From assembly GCF_000001735.4 (NCBI RefSeq), contig NC_003074.8:6882101-6946100 (forward strand): a stretch of DNA of 64,000 nt. Reading direction: 5' to 3'. This document shows, piece by piece, positions 12,101 through 23,763 of this stretch. The translations under genes were made by a program, and so were the position numbers. The stretch is from Arabidopsis thaliana (lineage: Eukaryota; Streptophyta; Magnoliopsida; Brassicales; Brassicaceae). Position 1 is the stretch's first letter. The number at the start of each line of letters is the position of its first letter. Below the pieces are notes generated by a model. The model saw only the letters and a list, made by a program, of their open reading frames with translations. It ran no database searches and was not told where the DNA came from.

Positions 12101-15100
12101 CGTTTTCTAAATGGGAGAAGGAATTGCCAAAAATTATCTTTGACCCTCGCTTTAAGGTCTGTCAAGCCTAAAGATCGTGACAATATTTTGATATCTTATT
12201 CTATTTTGAAATTCCACGTCCATTGTTTCTTTCCTTGCATGCGTTTGCAACTTGCACATTTCCAGTTAATGTTATTTGCGTCTATGTCAGCATTGTAACA
12301 TCCATTCGTTTTGGGTGCTCAAATAGAGCACAAATTAAAGTTTCCTATAGATTTCCTAGCTCGGTGTAGAAAGAAGTTTACATCTATATTACATTTGGAA
12401 ACAAGTCTTTCACTTTACTTATATTAGAGTCCATAACTAGTATCCTCACTGATTAATTGTTCTGATGCCTTGTATGCTAGCTAAATGATTTTCTGTAGAG
12501 AAAGAGTATGCCTTTGGTTCCTTCCAATGTTAGCTAAGTAAAGTTTTGAGGATGTTAGAGCCATTATGTGATATAGTTTATTCACTCCACCCATAATATG
12601 TTGTGTCGCCAGAAACTTCATTCTTATTTGCTAATTAGAATGTTAGAGGAACTATTACTGTGTTAATTTTCCAGCATTCCTGTTACAGTGCCACAGCTTG
12701 ATCTTTGGACTTTTTCGATTATGTATTTTTATCCGGAGAGTTCATTTTTCTTGCAGGCAATACCAAGTCATTCTGTTAGAAGATCATTATTTGAGCAGTA
12801 CGTAAAGACACGAGCTGAGGAAGAACGTAGGGAAAAGCGTGCTGCTCATAAGGCAGCTATTGAAGGTTTCAGGCAGTTGCTGGATGATGCGTCTACGGTA
12901 AATCTTTTTAAGGAACTGAATGTATTTTTACTTTGAGCTACCTGACGTCTTTAAACATTTTTATTATTTGGTTTGGGATGTTCTCAACTTCTATATCTCT
13001 TGTGGGAATGTATCCTCATTTTTCCAGGACATTGATCAACACACTGACTATCGTGCTTTTAAAAAGAAATGGGGGAATGATCTCCGGTTCGAAGCAATTG
13101 AGCGTAAGGAGCGGGAGGGTTTACTGAATGAAAGGTACCAATATAGATCTTGAGATCATATTCTATGTATGTTGGAAAGTTTGCTTATAGCCTTCAAGTT
13201 TACACTGGATGTGTCTTTCCCTGTTGCTTTGTGATGTTTTGGTTGTAACTGCAGCGGATCCTTTTGGGGAAGTTTTTCCTTGTACAAGAATGATATGCCC
13301 TTTATGATTTTATTTGTCTTCATGTGAGTTTTTGAGTGTTTGATAGTTTATACACTGTCTTGGCTCTTATATTTTCCCTGGTTCTGTTGCAGAGTCCTTT
13401 CTTTGAAACGAAGTGCTGAACAAAAGGCACAAGAAATTCGCGCTGCTGCTGCCTCTGATTTCAAGACAATGCTACGGGAAAGAGAAATATCAATAAATTC
13501 ACATTGGTCCAAGGTATGTAGCATATTTGTTTCTATCCTTTGCGACCAAGAGAGATAGAGTATGGAAAATTTCTAAAGTTTTCAGGAACTTATGGTGTTT
13601 GAGGAAATTGTAATATTTACTTATTGAAGTTACAAGTATTAATTTTATGTATCTTATCTCTTATCAAATACATCATTTGATTGGCACCATTTATAACTGG
13701 TTAGCATATTCATACCACCTATATGATATATTTCCATATTTTATCAGGTGAAGGATAGTCTGAGAAATGAACCAAGATATAGATCCGTTGCGCACGAGGA
13801 TAGGGAGGTTTTTTATTATGAGTACATTGCGGAACTAAAAGCTGCACAAAGGGGAGATGATCATGAGATGAAAGCCAGAGACGAAGAGGTAAATTAACTT
13901 TTTATATTCACAAATTACAATTCATGAAAAGCGCTAGAAAGTTCCACAATGTTTAAGCAGCCCTCTTATACTTTCTTTTCAAAGTGAGAATATTCACGTA
14001 TTCCCTGTTTTCTGGCATGTTATATTACTTGATTGTTTGTTCTAATTTGAGAGACTTTGGAAAATATTATTATCATCAGATTCTCTGCATGCTATTGCTA
14101 GTGGTGCAGGAAGAAACAAGTTGTAAATTAGCGAATGTTATAGTTTGCTATACAAGATTTTTGGATCTCTTTTGTTTATGTGCCTGGAATCCAGCGTAAA
14201 AAAATAAAAATGATGTTTTACTGGCTATAAATGTGGTAAACTACATAGACACATAATGTATTTACGTCTGTGTGATTCCTGAATTTGGGTTCAGGACAAA
14301 CTGAGGGAACGGGAGCGTGAGTTGCGGAAACGCAAAGAAAGAGAAGTGCAAGAGGTGGAAAGGGTACGACAAAAAATTAGAAGGAAAGAGGCAAGCTCCT
14401 CTTATCAAGCTTTGTTAGTGGAAAAAATCAGAGACCCTGAGGTATTTCTACTTCTTTTATGTAGCTAGCTAAAAGTTTCATTTGGGCTAAAGATGTTAGT
14501 TTGTAAATTGTTTACTCTGTGGGGATTCTGATTGGTTTTCTTTGTTACTTTCTTCAACATCTGAAGGCATCATGGACGGAATCTAAGCCAATACTTGAGA
14601 GGGATCCTCAAAAACGTGCCTCTAATCCAGACTTAGAACCTGCTGATAAAGAGAAGCTATTCCGAGACCACGTAAAGTCATTATATGAGGTACGTGTACT
14701 ACTCAACTGTAACCCTTACCAAATCAAATTCTCAGCATTTTCTGCAACAAGATCAGAACAAAACTTAGTGTCAAGGACCTTTTCGGCTTATCTCCTTTTT
14801 GGTTGATTTGAGGAAGGAAATATACTATGGTTGCCTATTTCGTCTAAATGTTTTTCTTATTGTGCTTCACAGCGATGTGTTCATGACTTCAAAGCTCTTC
14901 TAGCTGAAGCGTTGTCATCTGAAGCAGCTACTCTACAAACAGAAGATGGAAAGACTGCGCTTAATTCTTGGTCAACGGCTAAACAAGTACTGAAACCCGA
15001 TATCAGGTACAGCAAGATGCCGAGGCAAGATAGGGAAGTCGTATGGCGTCGATATGTTGAGGATATATCGAGGAAACAGAGACATGAAAACTATCAGGAG

Positions 15101-15127
15101 GAGAAACAACGAGATTACAAGACCTAA
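9128..15127 (+). CDS. PRP40C: PRP40C, WW/FF-domain pre-mRNA-processing protein
   Basis: Thirteen exons: 9128-9277, 9639-10188, 10302-10441, 10982-11019, 11251-11761, 12073-12156, 12757-12897, 13028-13134, 13393-13513, 13748-13888, 14295-14441, 14567-14689 and 14873-15127. All phases fit and give 835 aa. Residues 50-235 are rich in Pro, Gly, Met and Ser. Two WW domains follow at about 240-272 and 297-328 (WTAHKS...YYYN...YEKPPGF and WALVST...YYYN...SSWQIP). After a Ser/acidic linker come repeated FF domains from about 460 to the C-terminus, highly charged and helical. The overall order matches TCERG1/CA150 and PRP40 proteins, which bridge RNA polymerase II C-terminal repeats or splice-site complexes through WW and FF modules in the nucleus. 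The ATG at 9128 is the first in the long leader exon and begins [10 protein letters not shown]. Confidence 0.92.
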
Positions 15128-16282
15128 AAAAAACCTTGAACCAATAGGCTCTACCCCATGGCTTGATATGTTGTGAACAAAGATCACCATGTCTTGTTGG
15201 TTTTTTCCCTGTTTGTTAACTGTAAACTAAATAGTTTTTTTTCATGTTTCTACTTTAATTTTTCCGAACAGTATTGTTTCTGTCTAAATGTTTGATTTGG
15301 TAAGATCTTAATGTATACAATTAAATAAGATGTAGGTTTGTTTTTGCTTTGTCCAAAAATTTAAGGTTTGGAGATGGGAATAAGAAAATGAAGATTAAAA
15401 ACGTTACTCCGAAAATTTTTAAGATTTACTTAAACCGTTTTTCTGAAAATTATCAATCAAATTTTTTATTCTGTAGTTATCACTTGTTAGGCTACGATGT
15501 AGAATCTACTAATATTGACAATCTAAAAAATATGATACTCTTTTGGATATATATTAATCATTACTACAGTTCAATCTATATGGTACAACTTTTATTTTCG
15601 TGCAAACAAAAAAATAAGAATCTATGTAGTACAATTTGGTAAATTGTATAGAGTGGAATGTTAGGATATGACAATTTTCAGTCTACGTCTGTGGTGTAAT
15701 CTCAATATCCATGAATTTCAAGAATATCAAATCTGGAGGGGGGCATGTGACGTATATAGCCAAGAAAATATTTTCTCCCGTGATTTGATTTTGATTTTGA
15801 ATTGTTTTGTATGCAATGCTCAATGAATTCAAAGGCCAACTTGTTCATCTATTAGTTTCTTTCGATCAGCATTTTTATTTTTATTTTCTAAAGAACCAGA
15901 AATCCAAATTTGAAGTGTATCCTATAATATTCGAAATCTGTACTTGTTATGTGAACTTGCAGTGACTAAAGGAAATGTGCGTCGTATAACAGAAACTGAT
16001 TATTTTTTGTTTTCTACATCCTCTGAGCAAATGCCTCAAATCTAAGAGCAAATATAGAACGTATTTGGAAGTGTATAATCCATGATTACTCAAATTACAA
16101 AATATCCATTTTATTTGCATCCACAAGGACATAATTATATGCATTCTCAAAACTACGTAAAATACATTTTGCATGAAAAAGCTTATAATATACACGAGAC
16201 GTGCATGTGTGTGATGATGATATGATGACATAAAAATCTATATCTAGAGAAATAAGAAAAAAATGACGAGTGAATTAATTAT
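15128..16282. other. Convergent gap between PRP40C and the NPH3 gene
   Basis: Both genes end here. The first 200 bp are T-rich and suit the PRP40C 3' UTR and polyadenylation. The remainder is AT-rich. Open frames at 15349-15642 and 15947-16231 have no recognisable content. Confidence 0.6.
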
Positions 16283-19057
16283 TTAACAAAGCCTTGGAAA
16301 ACTAGAACTTGAATGTGTATGTCCATGTCTCACAGATCTTGACATTACTTCACTCTTCTTCTCCTTACTAACTTTTTCAGAATTATTCCATTGCTTCCTC
16401 TCCAAATTCATCATTAGATCATCTTCAAACTTCTCCGACATATCAAAACCTTTCAAACACACCAGTATTGGTTTCTCTTCTAAGTACTTACGTGAATTCC
16501 AGATCTTGTTTACTTTGTTCTTGTCCTCTCTTGAGTGTGGTCGAGTCTCGTTTGATAATTGTTGTGACTTGAGTGCTTGAACTGCAATATTTGGAGGGAT
16601 CTTGGGATTTTTTGCAAGTTGTTTGCATGTGTCCAATGTCAATTTCTTGTAGTTTAGACATCGACATAGTTTTGTTCTATCCTCGGATGATAGTTTCGGA
16701 TGAGACTGCATAATCATAGTTTATATTAGTTCATGCCTTCAAAATATATTGACTAAACAAAACCAATTATATAGTAAAACTGTAAAAGTACTAAAAAAGC
16801 AAGAAGACGCCATATTGATTTTTCTTTTCTTTGCAAGATCACATTAAGCTTAATTAGATTGAACATATTTAGTTTTCACGTGAAACTAATCTTGTTCTTC
16901 TTATTTAGAAACTTAATAATAATAAATAATTAGTCAAACAAAAGACAAAGTAGCTAGATTCTGATCACATGAATGTCCAGTAACCAGGACAATATATAAC
17001 ACAGTAATTACTCATTAGCACCCTATTCTTTTATTTGTTTACTATTTATAACCACATAACATGTTTATTAATTAATGTTTTTATCAAACAGTATTCGAAA
17101 ATTGCAAACGCAAACATACAAACCAATCAAAACGTCTGTGTGTCGTATTTGTGTTTGCAAATTTCAAGTGAATGTTTGATCAAACATTAAAACTGTTTTT
17201 TTTTTTTTTGTTAAACAACGTTAAAACTGTTATGCTTTTAAAATACAGACAAAATATTCTAACTAGTAGAACACAGAAATCCAAATGTAAATGATTTGCG
17301 TTTGAAAGTTTCAATATAATTCCACTTATTTAAGTTTTAGGACAATTATTAAAATTTTGCCACCAAAGTTACCACTAGTACTTCAACGTGTATGAAAGTA
17401 GTATGCACATATATATGCAATTTCAGATTTTCGAATCTTTAGATATCACAAATAAAAGAAAGACAAAAAGATAAGTTAAACTCTTTCATCTATTCTCTTG
17501 AGAAGTGTAAAAAGCCAAACTATATAGAAACTTGTATACTTCTTGTCATCTTCTATTTCACTCTATTGTTTGTTTTCTTTTGCTAAATCTCTACTTTGTT
17601 TGTTTTTGTCTCATTTTGTTCAATATCTTTTTTTCCAAATCAACGTGCAATTATTTGGAAAATAAATCTATTAAAAAAAAACAAGAAAAAACAGAAATGT
17701 AATGAGTGAAAAACTGACCTCAAGATAGATGTTAATGGCTCTGTATAATCCATCAAACCAATCTCTAGCTGAATCTGGCAAACTCTCTGCAACTTCAAGA
17801 AACTTTGACACTTTAAGATTCTGGTCTGGAGATATCTCTCTGAGATACTTATCAATCAACTTCCCAATTCTTCTCATTCTCAAATTCTGATCTCCTTCTT
17901 CTGTGTTTCCAATTCTTACAAACACTTTGAGTAATCTTATCACCAAATCCACATCGTAAACCCCTTTTTCTCCTTTTCCTCCAGCTGGTATCAGAAGATC
18001 ATCAAGTGTTGCTTGATCCAGCATTTCTCCTATAACCCTCTCTAAACCAATTCTTGATTCTTTACTTATGCTAAATCCCGATAAAACTCGCAGAACCCAG
18101 AACATTTTTCTGCATGAAAACGCGGTTTTCGCTGCGAAAACCACTCCTTGAACCGCTGTATCAGCTAAACCTGAATACTCGAGCTTGTTGGTTGACTTGT
18201 TTGGGACCTTTGTCTTGAGGTAATGGAGAAGAAATTTTGTGAGGACCAAGCTGTCATTGTTCTTATCATGCGCACCAAGTGTATTTATCAGCTTTTCAAT
18301 GATTTTTGGCCCGAGAATTGACATATCGTCGAACCACCACTCGTTACTTGTCCTGCAAGAAAAAGACCTCGAAGTAGACCTTTTGTCTGAATACGACCTA
18401 ATCATTGCCGTCTCCGGCGACTGAGAGGAGGCTGAGGCAGAGGCAGAGGAAGACGGAGAGGATGATGAAAAGACATGACTCACGTCTGAATTCTGAGGGA
18501 TTTTGGCTAAAACCCCGAAAACAAGCTTATCAACAAGACCGTAAGAATCAGCGTGTAAGAACACTTGCTCGCAGCTCTTGAGACACAATACGATGTCGTT
18601 CCAGGACCAGTAGAACATTCCTTCTAGAAACTTCTCTGTTCGAAGCAAGAGATTCGAGGAACAGAGTTTCTCTGTCATCTCAAGGAAGACAGAAGAGCAA
18701 TGCAAAATGGACACATTTGAGACATCTATCGAGATTCCTCCACCATAACAGAATCTTAAAACCAAGTCGAACCCATCTGACCCACCTGGAAAATCTTCAA
18801 CCTCGATGATGATTCTACTGTTCTTGTGATTCTTTTTCTTCTTATTGCTCTGTTTTATCATCTTCCTCAAGAAGCCTGAGTACTCTGAGATCAAATCCTA
18901 ACCCAAGAAACAGAGAAACAGAGTTTAATTCAGAAAATGGAAACAGAGGAAGTTAGGGTTTGAATTAGTGTGGAGATTTGATTTGGTTTATTACCTGATT
19001 GACGAAGAAAGTAAATTGGTTATTGAGATTGATTTGAAGATCACAGCAAAGAGACAT
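16283..19057 (-). CDS. BTB/POZ and NPH3 domain protein (At3g19850 type)
   Basis: Three minus-strand exons: 19057-18995, 18897-17719 and 16705-16283, giving 554 aa. The first exon encodes only 21 residues ([19 protein letters not shown] onward). The start of the large exon carries a shortened BTB fold ([19 protein letters not shown]... RFCYGG), and the NPH3 domain runs from about residue 170 to 430. Its hallmark end, AINIYLE followed by [14 protein letters not shown], is split exactly by the second intron of about 1.0 kb. The C-terminal tail is basic and Ser-rich. NPH3 proteins act near the plasma membrane in blue-light and auxin-transport signalling, many as adaptors for CUL3 ubiquitin ligases. 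The specific role of this member is not known to me. A TATA box lies upstream at 19078-19088 plus 100, that is 19178-19188. Confidence 0.9.
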
Positions 19058-19134
19058 TGTATCAACTTCTTTTGCATTTGGTGAAGATGAAACTTCTTGT
19101 GAGCTTTCTTGTTCTTGTTCTTCCTTTTGGATTG

Positions 19135-19188
19135 GAGAGAGAGAGAGAGAGCAATAATAGTTATCACATGGAAACGGCTATTTATATA
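19135..19188 (-). promoter_or_regulatory. TATA box and GA repeat upstream of the NPH3 gene
   Basis: Reading the minus strand, TATATAAATAG at 19188-19178 lies about 120 bp before the ATG at 19057. It is followed by a run of CT dinucleotides (plus-strand GA repeat near 19135-19151) that falls in the expected leader. This is a typical plant TATA plus pyrimidine-leader arrangement. Confidence 0.6.
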
Positions 19189-19189
19189 T

Positions 19190-21750
19190 CTCTTTTTCGG
19201 CGTCTTTATTTCAATTATCTAATGTACACTTTCTTTTATCATCCTTTATAACTCATATAAATTTATGCAAAAGGAACTTATATACAAACGTCATCGAAAA
19301 ATTGTATAAACTGGTCGCATGGACCAACTTGTAACCCTAGTGTGTAGACCATCTAAAATAGTGAAAATGTAATAATTTGTTGCCGTTTGTAATGAAAAAA
19401 TTATTGTTCGTTATTGTTTAGTTTTTTTGGTATTAGATAATAAGATTCATTGCTTAATCGAAATGTACTATATGATATTAATTTTGGAGCAATTAGCTTG
19501 ACATGCATAGTTTACTTCTTTACATTAGAAAACCTTTTTTCTAACATCGAACTTAAGAAAAGTTATATAAACTGCATTAATTGACTGCATGTTTATTTTG
19601 AAATCCATATAATCTTGTGTGCAGAGCACAAATCAATATGACGAGGCGTTGTTAGTTGTTACTAAAAATAACCAGGTGCAAAGATTGATTCCTTAATGCT
19701 TCATTGATCAGGATGGCCAAAAAATAAAATAAAAATTGGTGTTAGAGGAAGAAAAAAAAAATACAGTAGGTGGGTAAACAAACAGCAGGGAAATAGCTTA
19801 CAATTTGTTGAGAATAATTCATAATTATGACCAACATTATTCAGGTTATTTGGGGTAAAGTAAAAATGTATTGCATCAAATCAAATAAGATTTACATTTT
19901 AGACAGTGAACTATAGGTCACGACTAATATCAAATATATATTTCCAGTAGCACAGAAAATGATGCTTCATGAACTCTCACTTATGACTTGTCAATAGCTC
20001 AAGGACTATGCTACTCAAGTTGTAATATATATATTCTGTATTTATATGCTGTTTTATACACACGTAACGTATATATGAATGTGCCCCCTTTGTTTTTATG
20101 TGAATTATAAATATTCTCCCTTTCTTGGCATTACATTATAAATTCGTAATACTATTATTCCACTTCCATGTAATTTCAAGAGTTTTCTTCCCTTTTTATT
20201 TGTAGAATATTTATATATCAGTTGCTTGTAAAGTTGGGAGTTTCACTTTCATTGCATGTGAATGGGCCGGGTAGGGTTTTATGACTCTAACGTTTGTGAA
20301 TAAAGTCGACTACTTGCTTTTCATCATTATCCAAATCCAGCCATGTAAAATATATGTAATTGAAAACGATATATGTAACAAAAATGTTATAAAAAAAAGA
20401 TACACCAATGTCGATATACATTACGACTCTTTGAGTACAAAATAAAAAAATATGACTAACTTCCGATAATAGTTTTTATTTATTATTAAAAATGAAGTTT
20501 CCAAATAAAATATCATTTTAATATCCATACAAATTATGAATAGTATGTGAGGTTTAGGGCAAAGTCTTCTGAGGGTTCATCAATGGGATGGGAGTGGGAC
20601 GAAGAAACGAAGGCGACGAGAGGATTTAGGTTTTATTGTTTTAAAATTTTTGTGCTCTAGTATTTAAGCCCTTTAACAGGATTTTACAGGGACCAACAAA
20701 AATGTAAAGCCCCAAAGGAAGAAGCCCACTTAAAAAATACTAAAGTAAAAATAAATAATTAACAGGCCCATTTGGCCTCATCGACTAAAGCTAGCCCAAA
20801 AAGAGGATACAATAAAATTACATAAATTTTGTGTCCTTTTCGATTTAACTTTTTCTTTTAGAAGAACAATCCTTTGTTTTTTTGTGCAAATCTTTAGAAT
20901 CTCGAGACCAAAACTTAAGTAATCATCAAAAATTTTGTCAAGTTTACATTTCTATGCCAAAAATTATACAATATCATAATGTTCAAGCAGTGCTCTAGAG
21001 AGCAAGAAAAAAATGGTTAAGACATAAAAACTAGTCGGCTAACACTGTTCAAGAACCATGATTTATTTGCTTCATCAACGAACTGATTATAATTCAAATA
21101 TTACAACAGAGCGGCAAATCATTCGAAACGCGGTACGAACATTAAAATTTGATGTGCATTTTGGCCAAAATATTTGTTGATGGATTCAATTGGGTAGTGG
21201 AAGAAGAAACTGTCAAAGTACACCTACTTTGCAGTCAAGTTGTAAGAACATAAAGTACGTATTTTTTTACAATTTCTAAATATACTAAAAGCTTGCAGAA
21301 AGTATGTATATCTAGAAGTACGTATCTCTTACGTTTGTGAAAACTATTTTTATAATTTGACAATTTTAAATGATTTGATTATTACACAAAAATAGTCGAG
21401 GTTATGTAAAAATATTTTTTAAAATTTTCGATATTTTGTCCGGTACAATTATGTCACCATCTCGATTCAAGATATAAAAGAGTTAATTTAGTTTCACAAT
21501 AAAAATCTCGTACTTACTTTTCAAACTTTATAATTGTGTTGGATAAAAAGTACAATTGAATCTTTTAAAATCAACAATGAGTGTCTGTTTTGATAAATGC
21601 ATAAATTGGAGTGAAAAGAAAAAAACAATTCCAGCTTTTGCGAAGTTGGACATATTAAATTCTACACAATTGTTTTTTTTTAAAAATACAGAATTGTAGA
21701 TAGAATGAATATTGTTTTTTTTAATTAAAATAATTGAAAAAATGGGGATA
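19190..21750. other. Gene-free AT-rich interval with an orphan promoter-like patch
   Basis: About 2.5 kb between the NPH3 gene and bHLH121. No coding region can be supported. The segment at 20560-20800 is the exception: on the minus strand it has the composition of a housekeeping promoter and short leader (see findings). The rest holds AT-rich runs and short poly-A/T tracts. Confidence 0.55.
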
Positions 21751-22478
21751 AGAGAAAATGGAATAATGCTTGTGAGCAGAGAGAGAGAGCGAGCGAGGAG
21801 GCTAGAGAATCGAGAATCGATCTTCGCCGAACCACCTTGTCTTCTCTTAGCTCATCGAATCTCTCCGTCGCCGTCGATTCTTCCCGCCGGTGAATCTCTG
21901 CCTTATTGTTTTCTTCAATTTGATCGTCCTGAATTCATCGTCCTATTTAGGGTTTCGATCACAATCTGGTACTTCTCTTAATCAAAGGAATTTTTATTTT
22001 GATTTTGAGGGTTTTATTGGTTTGAACTTAGCTCTCTAGCTCGTGAAAGTGTTGTTAGTTCGTCGTGGAAATCAATTCCTTCCCTGTGTTCTTCTTCAAC
22101 AACGTTTAGTAATTTTTTCGTAGATGTTTAAATCTCTAACTTGTTGATAGAGATAGATGTTATTATTGCCAAATTAGGTGTACAAAAGAATGTGGAATTT
22201 TCTGTTTGAGATTAGCTTCTCTAGTAACCTTCTTTGCAATTCATGATGCCAATTGCTAAGTATGTAACTATGTCTGGTATGTGAGCTGGGATCATATGAT
22301 ACCTGACTATCGACTCAAAGAGAATTATGTTAAGTCAATCAAGGCTTAGTTCTGAGGCTACAGTGTGTGTGGTCGATGTGCTGTTATGGTGGAATTGGAT
22401 ACTAAAATATGTCTAAGAGTGGGACTGCAATATGACCTTCTTAGTTTATTCGATGTTTTGGTTGCAGAAGAGGAGGTC

Positions 22479-23763
22479 ATGGACGTTTCTGCTAGAAAGT
22501 CACAAAAAGCTGGGCGCGAAAAGTTGAGGAGGGAAAAACTGAATGAGCATTTTGTTGAACTGGGAAATGTACTCGGTATAGACTCAATGGTTATGTGGAT
22601 TTTTCTAAACAGCAGATGATCTCACTTTGATCCTCACATAGCTCTTCTGTTTGCAGATCCAGAGAGACCCAAGAATGACAAAGCCACGATTCTGACTGAT
22701 ACTGTTCAGTTGTTGAAAGAGCTCACATCTGAAGTCAACAAACTGAAATCTGAGTACACCGCATTGACAGATGAGTCCCGCGAGGTTCGTACCTTATCCC
22801 TTACGCTCCAGGCTTTTCCTAACAGAAAAAATTAGCAGTCTACATGACGTAAAGATATCGATAGGGATCCCAATATAGATAACTCATTGTCTTTTTGCTT
22901 TTACGATATGGTGACTACACCTATTTCGTAAGATGCAAACTCAGACGGGCTATATAATGTAACTGCTTATAGGACTTGTTGTTATCATCAATAGCAACAC
23001 TTACAAATTTACTGGTACTTGTATAACAACGGTTCTTTCTGTAGTTGACACAGGAGAAAAACGACCTGAGAGAAGAAAAGACATCGCTGAAATCAGATAT
23101 AGAGAATCTCAATCTTCAATACCAGCAGAGATTAAGGTCAATGTCTCCATGGGGAGCTGCGATGGATCACACAGTCATGATGGCTCCACCACCCTCCTTT
23201 CCATACCCTATGCCTATTGCTATGCCTCCCGGGTCAATCCCAATGCATCCATCAATGCCATCTTACACATACTTTGGGAACCAGAACCCTAGCATGATCC
23301 CAGCTCCATGTCCTACATACATGCCCTACATGCCTCCTAATACAGTCGTTGAGCAACAATCCGTGCACATTCCACAGAACCCCGGTAACCGTTCTCGGGA
23401 ACCTAGAGCAAAGGTTTCAAGAGAGAGCAGATCTGAGAAAGCAGAGGACTCCAACGAAGTTGCAACACAACTCGAATTAAAAACCCCTGGATCTACTTCT
23501 GATAAGGTAGAGAGACTTAAAACTAGAAGCTAGAGATCTCCAATTTTTTTCGGATTTATTATCTTCACAGTTATTCGCGAAATTGTATTTTGAAGGATAC
23601 ATTGCAAAGGCCAGAGAAGACAAAGAGATGTAAGAGAAACAACAACAACAACTCAATAGAAGAAAGCTCTCATTCTAGCAAGTGTTCATCTTCTCCGAGC
23701 GTACGAGACCACAGTTCTTCCAGTAGCGTAGCTGGTGGCCAAAAACCTGATGATGCAAAATGA
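22479..23763 (+). CDS. BHLH121: bHLH121, basic helix-loop-helix iron-response regulator
   Basis: Exons 22479-22575, 22657-22784, 23045-23506 and 23596-23763 encode 284 aa from the ATG at 22479 (MDVSARKSQKAGREKL). A leader intron probably spans 21969-22467 (donor CTG|GTAC, acceptor GCAG|AAGAGG). If that intron is retained, an in-frame ATG at 22386 would add 31 residues. The basic region at about 8-20 keeps the key Glu and the RREKLN core but has Lys where the usual His sits. The helix-loop-helix spans about 17-60 and runs into a leucine-zipper coiled coil to about 95. A Met/Pro-rich middle and a Ser/Asn-rich tail follow. The family (group IVb) acts in the nucleus with bHLH-IVc partners to switch on iron-uptake genes; this is known biology, not visible here. 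Confidence 0.9.

Noticed and set aside
15349..15642. 97-codon frame after PRP40C
   Set aside because: Rich in Asn, Lys, Phe and Tyr as expected from random AT-rich DNA; no motif.
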